Source: Chloroflexota bacterium
GTDB lineage: Bacteria > Chloroflexota > Dehalococcoidia > SM23-28-2 > RBG-16-64-32
Assembly (NCBI GenBank): GCA_022561095.1
Contig: JADFRV010000131.1
Coordinates: forward strand, 1 to 6,498
DNA length: 6,498 nt
Reading direction: 5' to 3'
A program made the translations under genes and the position numbers. Under the pieces are notes generated by a model. It ran no database searches. It saw only the letters and a program-made list of their open reading frames with translations, and was not told where the DNA came from. This document shows positions 6,025 to 6,498 of the stretch, one piece after another; the stretch's first letter is position 1; the number at the start of each line of letters is the position of its first letter.

Positions 6025-6432
6025 CTAGTTGCGGCCGAACAGGCCGCCTAGAAGACGGGAGAGCAGACCCCGCTCCTCCTCCTCCTCGTCCTCGCCCTCA
6101 GGGGCAGGCGGAGCGTGGGGCTTCAGGTGCTGCTTGAGGAGGGGCTCCGGGATGTTGCCGTAGAAGCGGCGCAGAGCCTTCCCCTTGCGGGTGAGGATGA
6201 AGGTGGGCGTGGACTTAACCCCGAACCGCTTGGCGATATCGGGGCGGTCGTAGGTGTTGACGGCTATGAACTCGATACGCTTACGGTAATGCTTGCCTAG
6301 GCGCGCAAACACGGGCGCCATTACTTGGCAGGATCCTCAGCGGTGGGTCCAGAAGCCAAGGAAGGTTGTATTCTCCGAGCGAACCTGCTCCCAGAACCGC
6401 TCGTCGTCGTACCCCTCGTCCTTGAAGGCCAT
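6025..6432 (-). CDS. Thioredoxin-like protein, candidate selenoprotein (in-frame TGA at codon 32, UGSC motif)
   Basis: Read through the TGA at 6339-6337, the frame from ATG 6432 to TAG 6027-6025 gives 135 residues of thioredoxin fold, a cytoplasmic disulfide or peroxide-linked reductase type. The N-terminal part (YDDERFWEQVRSENTTFLGFW) aligns with the strand and helix before the thioredoxin active site. Next come R31-U32-G33-S34-C35, helix QVMAPVFARLGKHY, strand IEFIAVNTYD, GVKSTPTFIL with cis-proline P76, and RRFYGNIPEPLLKQHL. Positions 32, 35 and 76 equal those of E. coli thioredoxin. AGGAGG (6443-6438) lies 5 bases before ATG 6432. The in-frame ATG at 6321, after the TGA, lacks a ribosome site and would yield a protein without the active site. 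A SECIS-like hairpin follows the TGA. The tail is acidic (EGEDEEEEE, ~112-120) and then amphipathic (GLLSRLLGGLFGRN). The alternative is a nonsense mutation or base error at a Cys codon; Sec is favoured. Confidence 0.75.
6294..6330 (-). promoter_or_regulatory. Bacterial SECIS-like hairpin downstream of the in-frame UGA
   Basis: Six bases after the UGA, TGCC (6330-6327) pairs with GGCA (6297-6294). Across a 7/2 internal loop, GGCGC (6319-6315) pairs with GCGCC (6304-6300). A C-C mismatch and one C-G pair (6313/6306) then close an apical loop GUGUUU (6312-6307). The loop starts 24 bases after the UGA, and its first base is G followed by U. Both features agree with the known bacterial SECIS pattern for SelB recognition (G in the first two loop bases, loop roughly 16-37 nt from the UGA). 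The fold was worked out by eye, without energy calculation. Confidence 0.55.
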
Positions 6433-6437
6433 ATGTT

Positions 6438-6456
6438 CCTCCTGTACCCCATTGTA
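6438..6456 (-). promoter_or_regulatory. Ribosome binding site and possible -10 box of the thioredoxin gene
   Basis: AGGAGG (6443-6438) is a full Shine-Dalgarno match 5 bases from ATG 6432 and is the main reason for that start. TACAAT (6456-6451) just upstream is identical to the -10 box of the DRE-TIM gene, but no good -35 hexamer sits 16-18 bp away, so the promoter part is tentative. Confidence 0.5.
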
Positions 6457-6460
6457 CGCG

Positions 6461-6486
6461 AAAGGGCGTCGCATGGATTCGCCCTC
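6461..6486 (-). terminator. Hairpin at window edge, possible terminator of an upstream minus-strand gene
   Basis: On the minus strand GGGCG (6484-6480) pairs with CGCCC (6468-6464), extended by an A-T and a G-T pair. The loop is 11 bases and TTT follows. It could end a transcript entering from the right edge, but the stem is short and the upstream gene is not visible. No coding frame can be supported in 6457-6498. Confidence 0.25.
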
Positions 6487-6498
6487 AGTCCTCCTCCA

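Noticed and set aside
6025..6321. A 98-residue protein starting at ATG 6321 as the real product
   Set aside because: It would lack strand 1 and the redox motif of thioredoxin and has no ribosome site. The sequence upstream of the TGA is thioredoxin-like and has a strong ribosome site.

Overview
This is a GC-rich bacterial chromosomal segment of housekeeping type, with six protein genes, no RNA gene, no CRISPR array and no insertion sequence. Gene content and protein style (a Re-citrate-synthase-like DRE-TIM enzyme, FabH with a basic tail, short intergenic gaps) would suit Chloroflexota such as Dehalococcoidia-like lineages. That assignment is an inference from remembered protein similarity and is not proven here.

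Layout. Plus strand, left half: the C-terminal half of a MATE efflux transporter enters from the left edge (ends 650). A small glutaredoxin-like protein follows (739-951), and its stop overlaps the start of a 746-residue cysteinyl-tRNA synthetase (944-3184). This synthetase is fused in frame to a complete family-2 glycosyltransferase-like domain. Minus strand, right half, read right to left: a thioredoxin gene with an in-frame TGA at the position of the catalytic cysteine (6432-6025), a homocitrate/Re-citrate synthase-like enzyme (5894-4521), and 3-oxoacyl-ACP synthase III, FabH (4357-3242). The two halves converge at 3185-3241.

Two unusual items stand out. First, the thioredoxin gene has a strong ribosome binding site and a start at 6432. 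Its UGA at codon 32 falls at the first position of the CxxC motif, giving U32-G-S-C35, with the cis-proline at residue 76. These are the same three residue numbers as in E. coli thioredoxin. A bacterial-SECIS-like hairpin with a G opening its apical loop lies just downstream, so this is a strong selenoprotein candidate. TGA is also an ordinary stop in the window (MATE and glutaredoxin genes), so UGA is not globally reassigned. Second, the CysRS-glycosyltransferase fusion joins two activities with no textbook connection.

Regulation visible in the sequence: a near-consensus sigma-70-type promoter (TTGGCA, 17 bp, TACAAT) drives the DRE-TIM enzyme. It fixes that gene's start at 5894. A perfect 15-bp palindrome overlaps its -35 box, and a related half-site recurs 50 bp downstream, which suggests an operator.

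Three of the six genes concern thiol or selenol chemistry (glutaredoxin, cysteine activation, Sec-thioredoxin). The DRE-TIM enzyme and FabH belong to acetyl-CoA-consuming central and lipid metabolism. Any functional link between these groups is speculative.
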